Below, in pieces: positions 36,431-46,197 of a stretch of DNA of 64,000 nucleotides; within the stretch, counting starts at the first letter, position 1, and each line of letters opens with the position of its first letter. The position numbers were made by a program, and so were the translations under genes. The DNA lies in the NCBI RefSeq assembly GCF_900166625.1, contig NZ_LT800499.1:2446143-2510142 (forward strand), written 5' to 3'. The DNA is from Halobacillus massiliensis (GTDB taxonomy: Bacteria; Bacillota; Bacilli; Bacillales; Halobacillaceae). Under the pieces are notes generated by a model. That model was not told the origin of the DNA and searched no databases. It worked only from the letters and a program-made list of their open reading frames with translations.

Positions 36431-37327
36431 CTACTCGGTTTGCATGTTTGCGGGGAGAGGATCAATTCTATCACTTTCTCGATTAAACCAGCCGAAGAAA
36501 ATTCTGGCAATTAATATGCCGAAGATAATCTCCTGCGTGATTTTCATTATGATCCCTCCGAGCTGTTGATCCTCCATGAGCGGCATAGGTGTGAAATACT
36601 CTGGCCCACTTAACGATCCGGATAATCCAGACAAGACATCAGGTGGAACACAGAGAGTCATCGCCTGCATCCAGGCTCCTGATTCAGTAAAAGTTGCATA
36701 TAAAGGTACTTCTGCAAAAATAATGAGGCCACAAGCGGGTGTAATAAGTACTCCATTTGCAAAGATAAATCCAATTTTAAGAATGGGACTTAATCGATCA
36801 TATTCTTTAATTGGACTGAATACGGACCACCACATAACAAAAGCAGTGAATAAAATAAATGTGGTAATAACCGCATGTGCAATTTCATTTGATTTTGCGT
36901 AATCAAAAACAACTGGCATATGATATAAAGAAAACAATCCATTGAATAAAACTAAAGATATAAGGGGCGTTGTCAACACTTTCAATATCGGCTTAAGTAC
37001 AGGGGCATAAAAAACTTTTTCCCAAATCCACTTAGGAGTTCCTTTAATGACAAGAATAGGGAATAATAAATAATACAGGGCCATTTGTGTCATATGTGCT
37101 GTAAACATGATATGTGACATCAAATCGACTGGAGAACCTTTAATAATATACAGCAGAAGCATTCCTGAATAGAAATATACCTGCTGTCCCATCGTCGGAG
37201 GCTTTTCTCCTGTTTTACGTTTAGGGCCGGTAATATAAAAGTAAAAAGCACTTATTAGCAGAACAAATAATAAATAATAAGGACTCCACAAGGCACGGAA
37301 CCCAAATATTTGAAGCTCTAACCACAT
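36431..37327 (-). CDS. ctaG: Cytochrome c oxidase assembly factor CtaG
   Basis: 298-aa polytopic protein, seven or so membrane segments, of the Bacillus caa3_CtaG family (unrelated to the CuB-delivering CtaG of proteobacteria). Conserved histidines appear in SHIMFTAHMTQM, SLYHMPVVFDYA and NEIAHAV. Required for formation of active caa3 oxidase in B. subtilis. It follows ctaF but with 145 bp and a terminator between them, so it may have its own promoter or rely on read-through. Confidence 0.94.
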   Translation of the reverse strand: MWLELQIFGFRALWSPYYLLFVLLISAFYFYITGPKRKTGEKPPTMGQQVYFYSGMLLLYIIKGSPVDLMSHIMFTAHMTQMALYYLLFPILVIKGTPKWIWEKVFYAPVLKPILKVLTTPLISLVLFNGLFSLYHMPVVFDYAKSNEIAHAVITTFILFTAFVMWWSVFSPIKEYDRLSPILKIGFIFANGVLITPACGLIIFAEVPLYATFTESGAWMQAMTLCVPPDVLSGLSGSLSGPEYFTPMPLMEDQQLGGIIMKITQEIIFGILIARIFFGWFNRESDRIDPLPANMQTE

Positions 37328-37441
37328 CAGCTGCTCACCTCATTTAAATTGTGAATACTCCTCTATTCTAACGAAATTCCTTTAAAAAGACGAGTCTTGC
37401 TGGAAAGATTTTTAATTGTTCATAATTTAGACATATCCAAT

Positions 37442-37471
37442 AAAAAAAGACCGGGTGTTCCGGTCTTTTTC
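37442..37471 (-). terminator. Terminator after ctaF
   Basis: AAAAAGACCGG and CCGGTCTTTTT with A/T runs on both sides, directly after the ctaF stop. Confidence 0.88.
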
Positions 37472-37472
37472 T

Positions 37473-37793
37473 TTACCACCATATTAGCGCAACAAACGTA
37501 ATAATTGTTAAAGCGCCAACACTGATACCCCCATAAATCATAATGGATACCATACCGTGGCCTTTGTTCTTCATATGCATGAAATAATAAAACTGGAAAA
37601 GCACTTGCACGATTGCAAGCAGGATTAAAGTTGGGCCCAGGAATACGGATCCAATTTCTAAAATCACCATTCCAAATGCAATCACTGTAAAGATGATCAT
37701 AAAAGCAAAGCTGACGACCTGCTGTTTCATCTCTTCTTTGTGCTGTTTTCTCTCGAATTCTACCTGTTGAGATGTTTCTGTATGATTTGCCAT
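37473..37793 (-). CDS. ctaF: Cytochrome caa3 oxidase subunit IV
   Basis: 106 aa with three membrane segments (VVSFAFMIIFTVIAFGMVI; LILLAIVQVLFQFYYFMHM; ISVGALTIITFVALIW) and the FQFYYFMHMK loop typical of the Bacillus subunit IV. Translation most likely starts at the ATG at 37793 (MANHTETSQQ), just past the ctaE stop; GGAGTGATGG is upstream. Confidence 0.94.
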   Translation of the reverse strand: MANHTETSQQVEFERKQHKEEMKQQVVSFAFMIIFTVIAFGMVILEIGSVFLGPTLILLAIVQVLFQFYYFMHMKNKGHGMVSIMIYGGISVGALTIITFVALIWW

Positions 37794-37795
37794 AA

Positions 37796-38419
37796 TTAGC
37801 CCATCACTCCCATCAAGTAAACAACTGTAAAGATAAATACCCATACTACGTCAATAAAGTGCCAGTAAAGGCTGGCGATATAAAATTTAGGGGCATTATA
37901 CAGATTAAGTCCACGCTTTGCATTCCGAATCATTAAAGCTACGATCCAGGAAAGACCAAACAATACGTGTCCACCGTGAAAGCCTACAAGTGTATAGAAA
38001 GCTGACCCGAAGGAAGAAGAACGAAAAGTAAATTCATACTCGTGTATATAATGCACAAATTCGTAAATTTCACACCCAAGGAATCCTAAACCAAGCAGCA
38101 CAGTAATTCCTAACCAGAGCTGCATCTTTTTAAAATCTTGATTTTTCATATGGTACATGGCGTAAACACTTGTTAAAGAGCTTGTCAGAAGGAGCATTGT
38201 CATAATAAAGACAAGCTCCAGTCCGAATAAGTGCTCAGGTGTATTCTCTCCTACCGTTGATCGGTTCAAGGCTAAATACGTACCAAATAGACAAGCAAAT
38301 AGTACTGTTTCTCCACCAAGAAAGAACCAAAAGCCTACAAACTTATTCTTTCCTTCGAGGGTGGCTTTTTCCGGATCACGCGGCATTTGTTTCGGATTTA
38401 ATACATCATCATGACTCAT
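37796..38419 (-). CDS. ctaE: Cytochrome caa3 oxidase subunit III
   Basis: 207 aa, five membrane helices; KFVGFWFFLGGETVLFACLF near the start and FYTLVGFHGGHVLFGLSWI, FYIASLYWHFIDVVWVFIF further on are subunit III signatures. ATG shares a base with the ctaD stop (TAATG). Inner-membrane subunit of the terminal oxidase. Confidence 0.96.
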   Translation of the reverse strand: MSHDDVLNPKQMPRDPEKATLEGKNKFVGFWFFLGGETVLFACLFGTYLALNRSTVGENTPEHLFGLELVFIMTMLLLTSSLTSVYAMYHMKNQDFKKMQLWLGITVLLGLGFLGCEIYEFVHYIHEYEFTFRSSSFGSAFYTLVGFHGGHVLFGLSWIVALMIRNAKRGLNLYNAPKFYIASLYWHFIDVVWVFIFTVVYLMGVMG

Positions 38420-40287
38420 TACAGCCCAGCCCCCTTCTCTATATCTTTTTCAATATCCTCTTTATGAATATGATGGCCAAGGTCGTCCTTAATGGAGCGT
38501 GTCAGCATAGAACCTAAAGTAACACCCATTCCTAAGAAGACAAGAATCAGCCAGGATTTATTATCCACTTGATAAATAAAACCAAATCCGGCAATAAAGA
38601 GGCCGAGAGACATTAAGAAAGGCAAGAAAGAAGCATTCGGCATATGAATGTCACCTACTGGCTCAGCAGGAGTCATTCCTTTTTTACCTTCCGTCTTCTC
38701 TACGAAAAGTGGATCAAGACCGCGTACGAGCGGAGTCTGCGCAAAATTATAGTGTGGAGGCGGAGAAGGAATCGCCCACTCCAGCGTACGTCCATTCCAA
38801 GGATCTCCGCTGACTTTTACGCCTTTCGCTTGAGTATAAATTACGTTAATTAAGAATATTACTGCACCGAGTGCCATTAGAAACGCACCGATAGTACTGA
38901 TTAGGTTCCCAGTATCAAGGCCCATACCTTCTTTGAAAACCCAGTAACGTCTCGGCATACCCATTAATCCAAGGAAGTGCTGAATAAAGAAAGTTAAATG
39001 GAAACCTACGAAAAACAGCCAGAAAGCAAGTTTTCCAAGCTTTTCATTAAGAATTGTACCGAACATTTTCGGCCACCAGTAGTGAAGAGCCGCAAAAACC
39101 CCAAATACAACTCCGCCGACAATTACATAGTGAAAGTGTCCAACTACAAAATAAGTATCATGGTATTGATAGTCTGCCGCAGCTGCTGCCAGCATAACCC
39201 CTGTCATTCCACCGATTGTAAAGGATGGAATAAAAGCCACAGACCATAGCATGGCAGAGGTCATGCGAATTTTTCCGCCCCACATTGTAAACATCCAGTT
39301 AAATATCTTAATACCTGTAGGTACAGCAATAGCCATAGTCGCTACAGCGAAGATGGAGTTGGCAATTGGACCAAGACCAACTGTAAACATGTGGTGAGCC
39401 CATACCATGAATCCAAGGAAACCGATAAGCACTGTGGCAAATACCATCGCAGAGTACCCAAACAAGCGCTTACTTGAAAAAGTAGAGATGATATCACTAA
39501 ACGCACCGAATAACGGCAGGATTAAGATATAAACTTCAGGGTGTCCAAAGATCCAAAATAAGTGTTCCCAGATGATAGCATTACCGCCGGCATTCGTATC
39601 AAAGAAAAGTGAACCGAACATACGGTCAAACATCATAAGAAACAGACCTACTGTTAAAGCTGGAAAAGCAAATAGGATTAGTGTACTCGTTACAAAAGAT
39701 GCCCAGGTAAACAGCGGCATCCGCATATAAGTCATCCCCGGTGCACGCATATTAACAATGGTTACAAGGAAGTTAATACCCCCAATTAATGTACCAGCAC
39801 CTGAAATCTGCAGCCCCATAACGTAATAGTCTACGCCATGTCCTGGAGACGTGGTGGATAACGGAGCATAGTTCGTCCAGCCCGCATCAGGAGCTCCACC
39901 TGTAAACCAGGAAACGTTTAACATTAACCCACCAAACAGGAACAGCCAGAACCCAAGTGAGTTTAAAAATGGAAAAGCTACGTCACGTGCCCCGATTTGT
40001 AAGGGCACAACGGCGTTCATTAACGCAAAAATAAGCGGCATGGCCGCCAGAAAAATCATGGTCGTGCCGTGCATCGTAATCATTTCATTATACAAACCAG
40101 CTGAGATGAAGTTATTATCAGGTTTCATCAGCTGAATACGTATTAACATTGCTTCAAGCCCGCCAATTAGGAAAAACAATCCGCCAGAAACCAAGTAAAG
40201 ATGTGCAATCTTTTTGTGGTCCACTGTTGTCAGGTAATCCCAAATCGCAGCGCCGAGCCCACGTTTTTGTGCTGCTGCAGTACTCAC
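38419..40287 (-). CDS. ctaD: Cytochrome caa3 oxidase subunit I
   Basis: 622-aa catalytic subunit of the haem-copper oxidase, 12-14 membrane helices. Metal ligands: MHGTTM (low-spin haem His) near 73, WIFGHPEVYILILP with the His-Tyr pair near 250, WAHHMFTVG with the two CuB His near 300, and VVGHFHYVIVGG with haem ligands near 385. Pumps protons while reducing oxygen. In order ctaC-ctaD-ctaE-ctaF; 33 bp after ctaC. Confidence 0.98.
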   Translation of the reverse strand: MSTAAAQKRGLGAAIWDYLTTVDHKKIAHLYLVSGGLFFLIGGLEAMLIRIQLMKPDNNFISAGLYNEMITMHGTTMIFLAAMPLIFALMNAVVPLQIGARDVAFPFLNSLGFWLFLFGGLMLNVSWFTGGAPDAGWTNYAPLSTTSPGHGVDYYVMGLQISGAGTLIGGINFLVTIVNMRAPGMTYMRMPLFTWASFVTSTLILFAFPALTVGLFLMMFDRMFGSLFFDTNAGGNAIIWEHLFWIFGHPEVYILILPLFGAFSDIISTFSSKRLFGYSAMVFATVLIGFLGFMVWAHHMFTVGLGPIANSIFAVATMAIAVPTGIKIFNWMFTMWGGKIRMTSAMLWSVAFIPSFTIGGMTGVMLAAAAADYQYHDTYFVVGHFHYVIVGGVVFGVFAALHYWWPKMFGTILNEKLGKLAFWLFFVGFHLTFFIQHFLGLMGMPRRYWVFKEGMGLDTGNLISTIGAFLMALGAVIFLINVIYTQAKGVKVSGDPWNGRTLEWAIPSPPPHYNFAQTPLVRGLDPLFVEKTEGKKGMTPAEPVGDIHMPNASFLPFLMSLGLFIAGFGFIYQVDNKSWLILVFLGMGVTLGSMLTRSIKDDLGHHIHKEDIEKDIEKGAGL

Positions 40288-40320
40288 GCTTTTTACCTCC
40301 CTTTAAAGCCTCTTATAAAA

Positions 40321-41391
40321 TTAATCTTCTTCTTGTGGTTGTTCATCCACGGATTCAGGACCTATATCAGAATGATCAAGTTCCAGCAGATAGTCAGCAA
40401 TTTTACTTGCTTCTTCTTCAGATACTAAGTTTGCTGGCATTTGGTTGCCAGGCTTTATTTCTTCAGGATTAACAATCCAATTGACCAGATTCTCTTTTGA
40501 AGGTTCGAGAATACCAGCTATTTTCGTGCGGTTCGCAAAATTCGTCAAGTTAGGTCCCTGACCTGCAGCACCGTCACCAATAGCGTGACAGCCCATACAG
40601 CTGTTTTCAAAAAGGTCCTGCCCTTCCTGAGCATCGGCAGTTTGGGCTTCAGCTTCAGGATCTACATTTTGCATATCTTCTTTCCATTGCTCATAATCTT
40701 CAGGACTGACAGCGATTACTCGAAAGTCCATTAATGAATGAGACTCACCGCAAAGCTCTGTACACTGTCCCCAGTAAACGCCTTCTTCATAAGCCTCTAA
40801 AGACATTGTATTATTGTTATCTCCCGGGTTTGTGTCCATTTTACCCGCAATTGATGGAACCCAGAATGAGTGAATGACATCACTCGATTTCATATCTAAG
40901 TATACTTTTTCTCCAACCGGTATATATAAGTCTTGGCTTGTGGAGATTTCATCGTTCGGATAGCCAAAATGCCACCAGAACTGATTACCTGTAACTTCAA
41001 TCGTTGTTACACCTTCATCGTCTTTCGTAGATTCATCTGCTAAATCGAATGTCGCCTGTACAGTTGGAACCGCTAACACTAAAAGCAAAATAATCGGGAT
41101 AACTGTCCAAATTATCTCTAGTGCTTTGACACCTTCTGTCTGTTTAGGAATAAAATCTTCCTGCCCTTTTTTCTGACGATAACGAATGAGTACAAACGTA
41201 TAGATCGCCATTACGATAACAAATACAAATAACATTATCGCAATACTGATCAACATAAGATCAAATAATAATTCCGAACCATACCCCTTCGGCTTTAGTG
41301 CACTCAGGTTATCAACCCCACACCCTGAAAGTAACAGGGTCAGTGCTCCAAACAAAAAGAGTGAGCGGAATTTTCCCATCCAACCTCTCAT
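40321..41391 (-). CDS. ctaC: Cytochrome caa3 oxidase subunit II with fused cytochrome c
   Basis: 356-aa lipoprotein: signal peptide ending LLSGC (Cys24), two membrane helices, then the CuA cupredoxin domain with DVIH (His174), Cys210 and Cys214 (GQCTELC), His218 and Met221. After a linker comes a covalent cytochrome c domain with SCMGCH (Cys265, Cys268, His269), which defines the caa3 type. Accepts electrons from cytochrome c on the outer face. Very acidic C-terminus (ESVDEQPQEED). Confidence 0.98.
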   Translation of the reverse strand: MRGWMGKFRSLFLFGALTLLLSGCGVDNLSALKPKGYGSELLFDLMLISIAIMLFVFVIVMAIYTFVLIRYRQKKGQEDFIPKQTEGVKALEIIWTVIPIILLLVLAVPTVQATFDLADESTKDDEGVTTIEVTGNQFWWHFGYPNDEISTSQDLYIPVGEKVYLDMKSSDVIHSFWVPSIAGKMDTNPGDNNNTMSLEAYEEGVYWGQCTELCGESHSLMDFRVIAVSPEDYEQWKEDMQNVDPEAEAQTADAQEGQDLFENSCMGCHAIGDGAAGQGPNLTNFANRTKIAGILEPSKENLVNWIVNPEEIKPGNQMPANLVSEEEASKIADYLLELDHSDIGPESVDEQPQEED

Positions 41392-41436
41392 TGAGTCATA
41401 CCTCTCTTTCTCTTTTGATTTCTTTATATAATTTGG

Positions 41437-41464
41437 AACTAGCTCATATTGCTATGAGCTAGTT
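41437..41464. promoter_or_regulatory. Intercistronic hairpin between ctaB and ctaC
   Basis: AACTAGCTCATA (41437-41448) and TATGAGCTAGTT (41453-41464) are 12-bp perfect arms around a 4-nt loop, right after the ctaB stop. There is only a weak T-tail on the - strand (CCAAATT). Likely partial terminator or RNA processing/stability element. Confidence 0.6.
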
Positions 41465-41467
41465 TCA

Positions 41468-42400
41468 TTAATAAGAAAATGGCAGCGTTACTAATACCAT
41501 TGTTAAAAATAGGATGGTCAGATAGTTTAAAGAATAAACAAACATCCATGTCGCCCACTTTTCATCTTTGTTCATGAAGAACCCTGCAATACCCAGTATA
41601 AGCCAGCCAGCAGACAGGATAATCGCTATTGTGAGGAATATACTCCCCAATGAAGCAAGATAAATAGGCAATGGTAATAGACAAGCTACATAAACAACAA
41701 TCTGCCGTTTAGTCATTTCAAACCCATATACGACAGGAAGCATTGGAATGCCAGCTGCTTTATAGTCATCCCTCTTTTTCATAGCGAGTGCCAGAAAGTG
41801 AGGAGTTTGCCATATAAACATAATTAGGAATAAGATTAATGCTTCTAGTTGGAGGCCTGGATCAATAGCTGCCCAGCCAATCAATGGAGGCACGGCTCCA
41901 GAAAAGCTGCCAACTACTGTATTAATGGTATATCTTCGTTTTGTCCACATCGTATAAAGCACAACATAGACAAACCATCCAAATGCTCCGAATAAAGCAG
42001 CGGTGAATGTGGTAAATGATAGTGTAATTAACCCAGCAGCTGTAGTTCCAATCCCCATCCACTTAATAACATTTAACGGAATAGTCCCAGTTACGGTTGG
42101 ACGTTTCACAGTACGCTCCATAAGCTGGTCAATATCCCGATCATACCAGTTATTTAGAATGCAACCGCCTGCAATAACAAGTGCAGTTCCAATCATCGTC
42201 AGTAAGAAGGTTACCCACTGATCTATAAAGCTGGTGCCTGTAAAATATAAGGCCAGCCAAAAGCCAGTAAAGGTAGTTATGAGGTTAGAATTTATGATCC
42301 CTGTTTTAATAAGGCTTTTTATATCAGCTAGTAGCGAGGTTTCACGGACAGTTGAATTCATTACCTGAGGCGGTGCAGAATCCACTGTTCTATTATCCAT
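41468..42400 (-). CDS. ctaB: Haem O synthase (protohaem IX farnesyltransferase)
   Basis: 310-aa UbiA-family prenyltransferase that farnesylates protohaem to haem O, the precursor of haem A in the oxidase. Motif NNWYDRDIDQLMERTVKRP near 100 and KRRYTINTVVGSFSGAVPPLIGW, then KRDDYKAAGIPMLP as the second Asp-rich loop; seven to nine membrane helices. First gene of the cta operon. The haem A synthase gene ctaA, which faces ctaB in B. subtilis, is not in the adjoining 353 bp. Confidence 0.95.
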   Translation of the reverse strand: MDNRTVDSAPPQVMNSTVRETSLLADIKSLIKTGIINSNLITTFTGFWLALYFTGTSFIDQWVTFLLTMIGTALVIAGGCILNNWYDRDIDQLMERTVKRPTVTGTIPLNVIKWMGIGTTAAGLITLSFTTFTAALFGAFGWFVYVVLYTMWTKRRYTINTVVGSFSGAVPPLIGWAAIDPGLQLEALILFLIMFIWQTPHFLALAMKKRDDYKAAGIPMLPVVYGFEMTKRQIVVYVACLLPLPIYLASLGSIFLTIAIILSAGWLILGIAGFFMNKDEKWATWMFVYSLNYLTILFLTMVLVTLPFSY

Positions 42401-42721
42401 CTTTAATTTCCCCCCTTCTCCTACTTCTATAAGTTCACCTTTAACCGCTAGAAAGTAGTCATCATCTCTTGTTTCCGTAAAGCTTGGGAAACATCAAAAT
42501 AATTGTATCATGGAATCACAGTTCTATCTATTTCTACATGTGAAATTTATTTTTTTGTGACAACTTTGTGAAAATGTTTTCTTTCGTGTAGAAATATAGA
42601 ATATTTTCCAAAATAAACTCATACTTATATATTTCTAGCAAAATAAAGGAAACAATGCAACAAATTTTCGAAAAAGTGGAGGAGGTTTCCTCATTTTACC
42701 ACACTTACCTTTAAGTACAGA
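42401..42721. other. Intergenic region before ctaB, no ctaA
   Basis: AT-rich spacer carrying two ResD-like boxes (42554-42571). No open frame of useful length and no trace of ctaA. A GATACAAT sequence on the - strand (about 42513) may be a -10 for ctaB, but no convincing -35 accompanies it. Confidence 0.5.
42554..42571 (+). promoter_or_regulatory. Paired ResD-like binding sites
   Basis: TTTGTGA at 42554-42560 and again at 42565-42571, 11 bp apart (one helical turn). The B. subtilis ResD consensus is TTTGTGAAT as I remember it. ResD controls haem A and oxidase genes there, so sites upstream of ctaB fit; binding is inferred only. Confidence 0.5.
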
Positions 42722-42752
42722 GTAAAACCTGGCTGAGAAAGCCAGGTTTTCC
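42722..42752 (-). terminator. Terminator of pycA
   Basis: AAAACCTGGCT and AGCCAGGTTTT form an 11-bp stem with a 5-nt loop directly after the pycA stop. Confidence 0.88.
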
Positions 42753-42753
42753 T

Positions 42754-45700
42754 TTATTCAAATTCTATCAATAAATCTCCTACGTGAATTGCCTCATTGT
42801 TTTGAATGTAAATGTCTTTAATAACTCCATCAAATGGGGCCTGGACAGTTGTTTCCATTTTCATCGCTTCCGTGATCATCAAATGATCGCCTTTTTTAAC
42901 TTTCTCGCCTTTTTCAGTAATTACTTTAAGTACTGTTCCCGGCATACTTGCTCCAATATGTTTCTCATTTGACTTATCTGCTTTCGGGCGTTCCTCTACT
43001 ATGGAAGACACATTGTGATCTTTAACTACTACTTCACGCGGCTGACCATTGAGCTCAAAATAAACTGTTCTCGTGCCGTCTTTCTGTGCTTCTCCCACCG
43101 ATACGAGTTTTACAATTAGGGTTTTACCCTGCTCGATTTCAACCTCTATTTCCTCACCAAGTCTCATCCCATACAAGAATGTAGGTGTATCAAGTGCTGA
43201 CATGTCCCCGTACTGTTCAAGGAATTTCTGGTAATCCATATAAACTTTCGGGTAAAGAGCATAGCTGATACTGTCAAAACTCGTAACCTGACGACCGAGC
43301 TTATGGAAGAGCGTTTCATGGACATCTTTGAAGTCAACAGGATCAAGCAGTTCACCAGGGCGCACAGTAATCGCTTCCCGCCCTTTTAAGATGATTCTTT
43401 GAAGTTCTGCAGGAAAGCCCCCGTAAGGCTGTCCAAGATAGCCCTGGAAAAGCTCTACGACACTATCTGGAAAGGCAAGTGACTCACCTTTTTCATAGAT
43501 ATCATCTTCCGTAAGGTCATTCTGCACCATAAACAGTGCCATATCTCCAACAACTTTTGAGGATGGGGTTACTTTCACAATATCACCAAACATATCATTA
43601 ACGCGTCGGTACATATGCTTCACTTCATCCCAGCGATCACCAAGGCCGACTGCACGTGCCTGCTGCTGGAGATTGCTGTACTGTCCGCCAGGCATTTCGT
43701 GATGGTAAACCTCTGAATGAGGAGACATCATTCCGCTCTCAAAGTCTGCATAATATTTCCGCGTATCCTCCCAATAATGACCGAGTTCTTCGTACGCTTT
43801 AATATCAATATTCGGTTTTCTTTCACTTCCTTGCAGGGCATGATATAAGCTGCTTGCACTCGGCTGGGAGGTTAACCCCGCCATTGTACCTGCGGCTACG
43901 TCTACCACGTCAACTCCTGCTTCTATCGCACGGGCATATGTGAAAATTCCATTTCCGCTCGTATCATGTGTATGGAGGTGAATCGGAATGTCGATTGTTT
44001 CTTTCAGAGTAGAAATTAATTGATATGCAGCTTCCGGTTTCAATAAGCCAGCCATATCTTTAATCCCAAGAATATGCGCTCCTGCCTGCTGCAGTTCTTT
44101 TGCCACATTTTGATAATATTTAAGATCATACTTTGGACGAGCACTGTCTAAAATATCTCCTGTGTAACAAAATGATGCTTCTGCAACTTTATTATTTTCT
44201 CTGACAGAGTCAATGGCCAGTTTCATTCCTTCAATCCAGTTTAAACTATCGAAGATTCTGAAAACATCAATACCTGCATCCGAGCTTTTCTCAACAAACT
44301 CTTTAATCAGGTTGTCAGGGTAGTTTTTATACCCGACGGCATTTGAAGCTCTCAACAGCATTTGAAAAAGAACGTTAGGCGCCTGCTGACGAAGCTTAAG
44401 AAGACGCTCCCATGGATCTTCATTTAGAAAACGGTAAGATACATCAAACGTTGCTCCTCCCCACATTTCTAAAGAGAAAAGGTTAGGAAGCAGACGAGCT
44501 GTCGGTTCTGCTATTGTCTGTAAATCTTTCGTTCTCACTCTTGTCGCCAGCAGAGATTGATGCGCATCTCTAAAAGTAGTATCTGTTAAAAGAACTTCTA
44601 TTTGTTCCTTCAGCCATGCTGCAAGTCCTTCCGGGCCTTTATCATTCAGAATCTGTTTTGTTCCATTCGGCATTGGGTCAAAGTGCTTGATACTAGGTAT
44701 CCTGGGCTCTTCATAAGCTGGTTTTTTTCTCGGACCATTATCATTAACCCCATTTACCGTACGGTCAGCAATATATGCAAGCATCTTCGTTCCACGGTCT
44801 TTACGTTTAGGGAAAACAAACAGCTCTGGAGAACTGTCAATAAACGTTGTATCGTATTCGCCGTTTAAAAATTGTTTATGCTGTATTACATTTTCAAGGA
44901 AAGGGATGTTTGTCTTAATTCCGCGGATACGGAACTCTTTAAGGTTTCTTACCATCTTCTTAGCGGCTTGATCAAAGCTTAATGCCCAAGTAGAGACTTT
45001 AACTAACAGAGAGTCATAGTACGGTGAGATCACAGAACCTTGAAAGCCATTCCCTGCATCTAATCTTACACCAAACCCTCCTCCTGAGCGGTAAGCCATA
45101 ATTTTTCCTGTATCCGGCATGAAGTTATTTAATGGATCTTCTGTTGTTACACGAGACTGTATCGCATATCCGTGTGTATAAATATCTTTCTGACGAGGGA
45201 TAAACAAAGGCTCTTCGTGTAAATTGTAGCCTTCAGCAATCATAATTTGAGACTGAACGATGTCTACTCCAGTGATCATTTCGGTAATCGTATGTTCGAC
45301 CTGAACACGTGGATTAACTTCAATAAAATAAAACTCGTCCCCTGTAACCAGAAATTCAACGGTGCCCGCATTTATGTACGAAATATTCTCCATTAACTTA
45401 ACCGCTGACTGACAAATTTCCTCACGCAAGTCATCTGTTAAAGAAACGCTAGGTGCAATTTCCACGACCTTCTGATGGCGACGCTGTACCGAGCAGTCCC
45501 TCTCGTAAAGGTGAACGATATTCCCGTGTTTGTCTCCCATAATTTGTACTTCAATATGTTTTGGTTTTTCAATTAACTTCTCTACATATACATCATCACT
45601 TCCAAAGGCAGCTTTTGCTTCAGATCTGGCCCGTTCATAGCTGTCTTCGAGGGCTTCTTCACTGCGGACGACTCTCATCCCGCGTCCTCCGCCTCCCATT

Positions 45701-46197
45701 GCAGCTTTAATCATCAGAGGGTAACCATTCTCTGCTCCAAATGCCCGAATTTCTTCAACTCCGCTGACTGGTCCGTCGCTCCCCGGAATTACAGGTATAT
45801 CAGCAGCAATAGCCTGCTCTCTGGCTTTAACTTTGTCTCCAAACATATTTAAGTGTTCACTAGTCGGACCAATAAACGTAATGCCTTCCTCTTCACATCG
45901 TCTCGCAAATTGAATGTTTTCTGATAAAAATCCATAACCAGGATGAATAGCATCTACTTCCACGCTTTTTGCAATTTCAATTATGCCTTCGATGTCTAAA
46001 TAGGCATCAATCGGTTTCTTTCCTTTACCTACAAGGTAAGCTTCATCTGCCTTATAACGGTGGTAAGAGCCCGTATCCTCCTGGGAGTAAACGGCTACAG
46101 TACGAATATTTAATTCTGTACAAGCTCTGAATACGCGAATAGCGATTTCCCCTCGGTTTGCTACAAGAACTTTATTAATCTTTTTCAACTTTTCCAT
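42754..46197 (-). CDS. pycA: Pyruvate carboxylase
   Basis: 1147-aa biotin enzyme converting pyruvate and bicarbonate to oxaloacetate. Biotin carboxylase domain (1-450) with KKINKVLVANRGEIAIRVFRA, the ATP loop AAMGGGGRGMRVV and HVEVQIMGDKHGN-type EVQIMGDKHGNIVHLYERDC; carboxyltransferase domain (about 530-800) with LLTDTTFRDAHQSLLATR and HLHTHDTSGNG; PYC_OADA region; C-terminal biotinyl domain with EAMKMETTV. Full length. Start overlaps the end of ftsW by 13 bp, as in B. subtilis where ftsW-pycA are neighbours. Confidence 0.98.
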   Translation of the reverse strand: MEKLKKINKVLVANRGEIAIRVFRACTELNIRTVAVYSQEDTGSYHRYKADEAYLVGKGKKPIDAYLDIEGIIEIAKSVEVDAIHPGYGFLSENIQFARRCEEEGITFIGPTSEHLNMFGDKVKAREQAIAADIPVIPGSDGPVSGVEEIRAFGAENGYPLMIKAAMGGGGRGMRVVRSEEALEDSYERARSEAKAAFGSDDVYVEKLIEKPKHIEVQIMGDKHGNIVHLYERDCSVQRRHQKVVEIAPSVSLTDDLREEICQSAVKLMENISYINAGTVEFLVTGDEFYFIEVNPRVQVEHTITEMITGVDIVQSQIMIAEGYNLHEEPLFIPRQKDIYTHGYAIQSRVTTEDPLNNFMPDTGKIMAYRSGGGFGVRLDAGNGFQGSVISPYYDSLLVKVSTWALSFDQAAKKMVRNLKEFRIRGIKTNIPFLENVIQHKQFLNGEYDTTFIDSSPELFVFPKRKDRGTKMLAYIADRTVNGVNDNGPRKKPAYEEPRIPSIKHFDPMPNGTKQILNDKGPEGLAAWLKEQIEVLLTDTTFRDAHQSLLATRVRTKDLQTIAEPTARLLPNLFSLEMWGGATFDVSYRFLNEDPWERLLKLRQQAPNVLFQMLLRASNAVGYKNYPDNLIKEFVEKSSDAGIDVFRIFDSLNWIEGMKLAIDSVRENNKVAEASFCYTGDILDSARPKYDLKYYQNVAKELQQAGAHILGIKDMAGLLKPEAAYQLISTLKETIDIPIHLHTHDTSGNGIFTYARAIEAGVDVVDVAAGTMAGLTSQPSASSLYHALQGSERKPNIDIKAYEELGHYWEDTRKYYADFESGMMSPHSEVYHHEMPGGQYSNLQQQARAVGLGDRWDEVKHMYRRVNDMFGDIVKVTPSSKVVGDMALFMVQNDLTEDDIYEKGESLAFPDSVVELFQGYLGQPYGGFPAELQRIILKGREAITVRPGELLDPVDFKDVHETLFHKLGRQVTSFDSISYALYPKVYMDYQKFLEQYGDMSALDTPTFLYGMRLGEEIEVEIEQGKTLIVKLVSVGEAQKDGTRTVYFELNGQPREVVVKDHNVSSIVEERPKADKSNEKHIGASMPGTVLKVITEKGEKVKKGDHLMITEAMKMETTVQAPFDGVIKDIYIQNNEAIHVGDLLIEFE

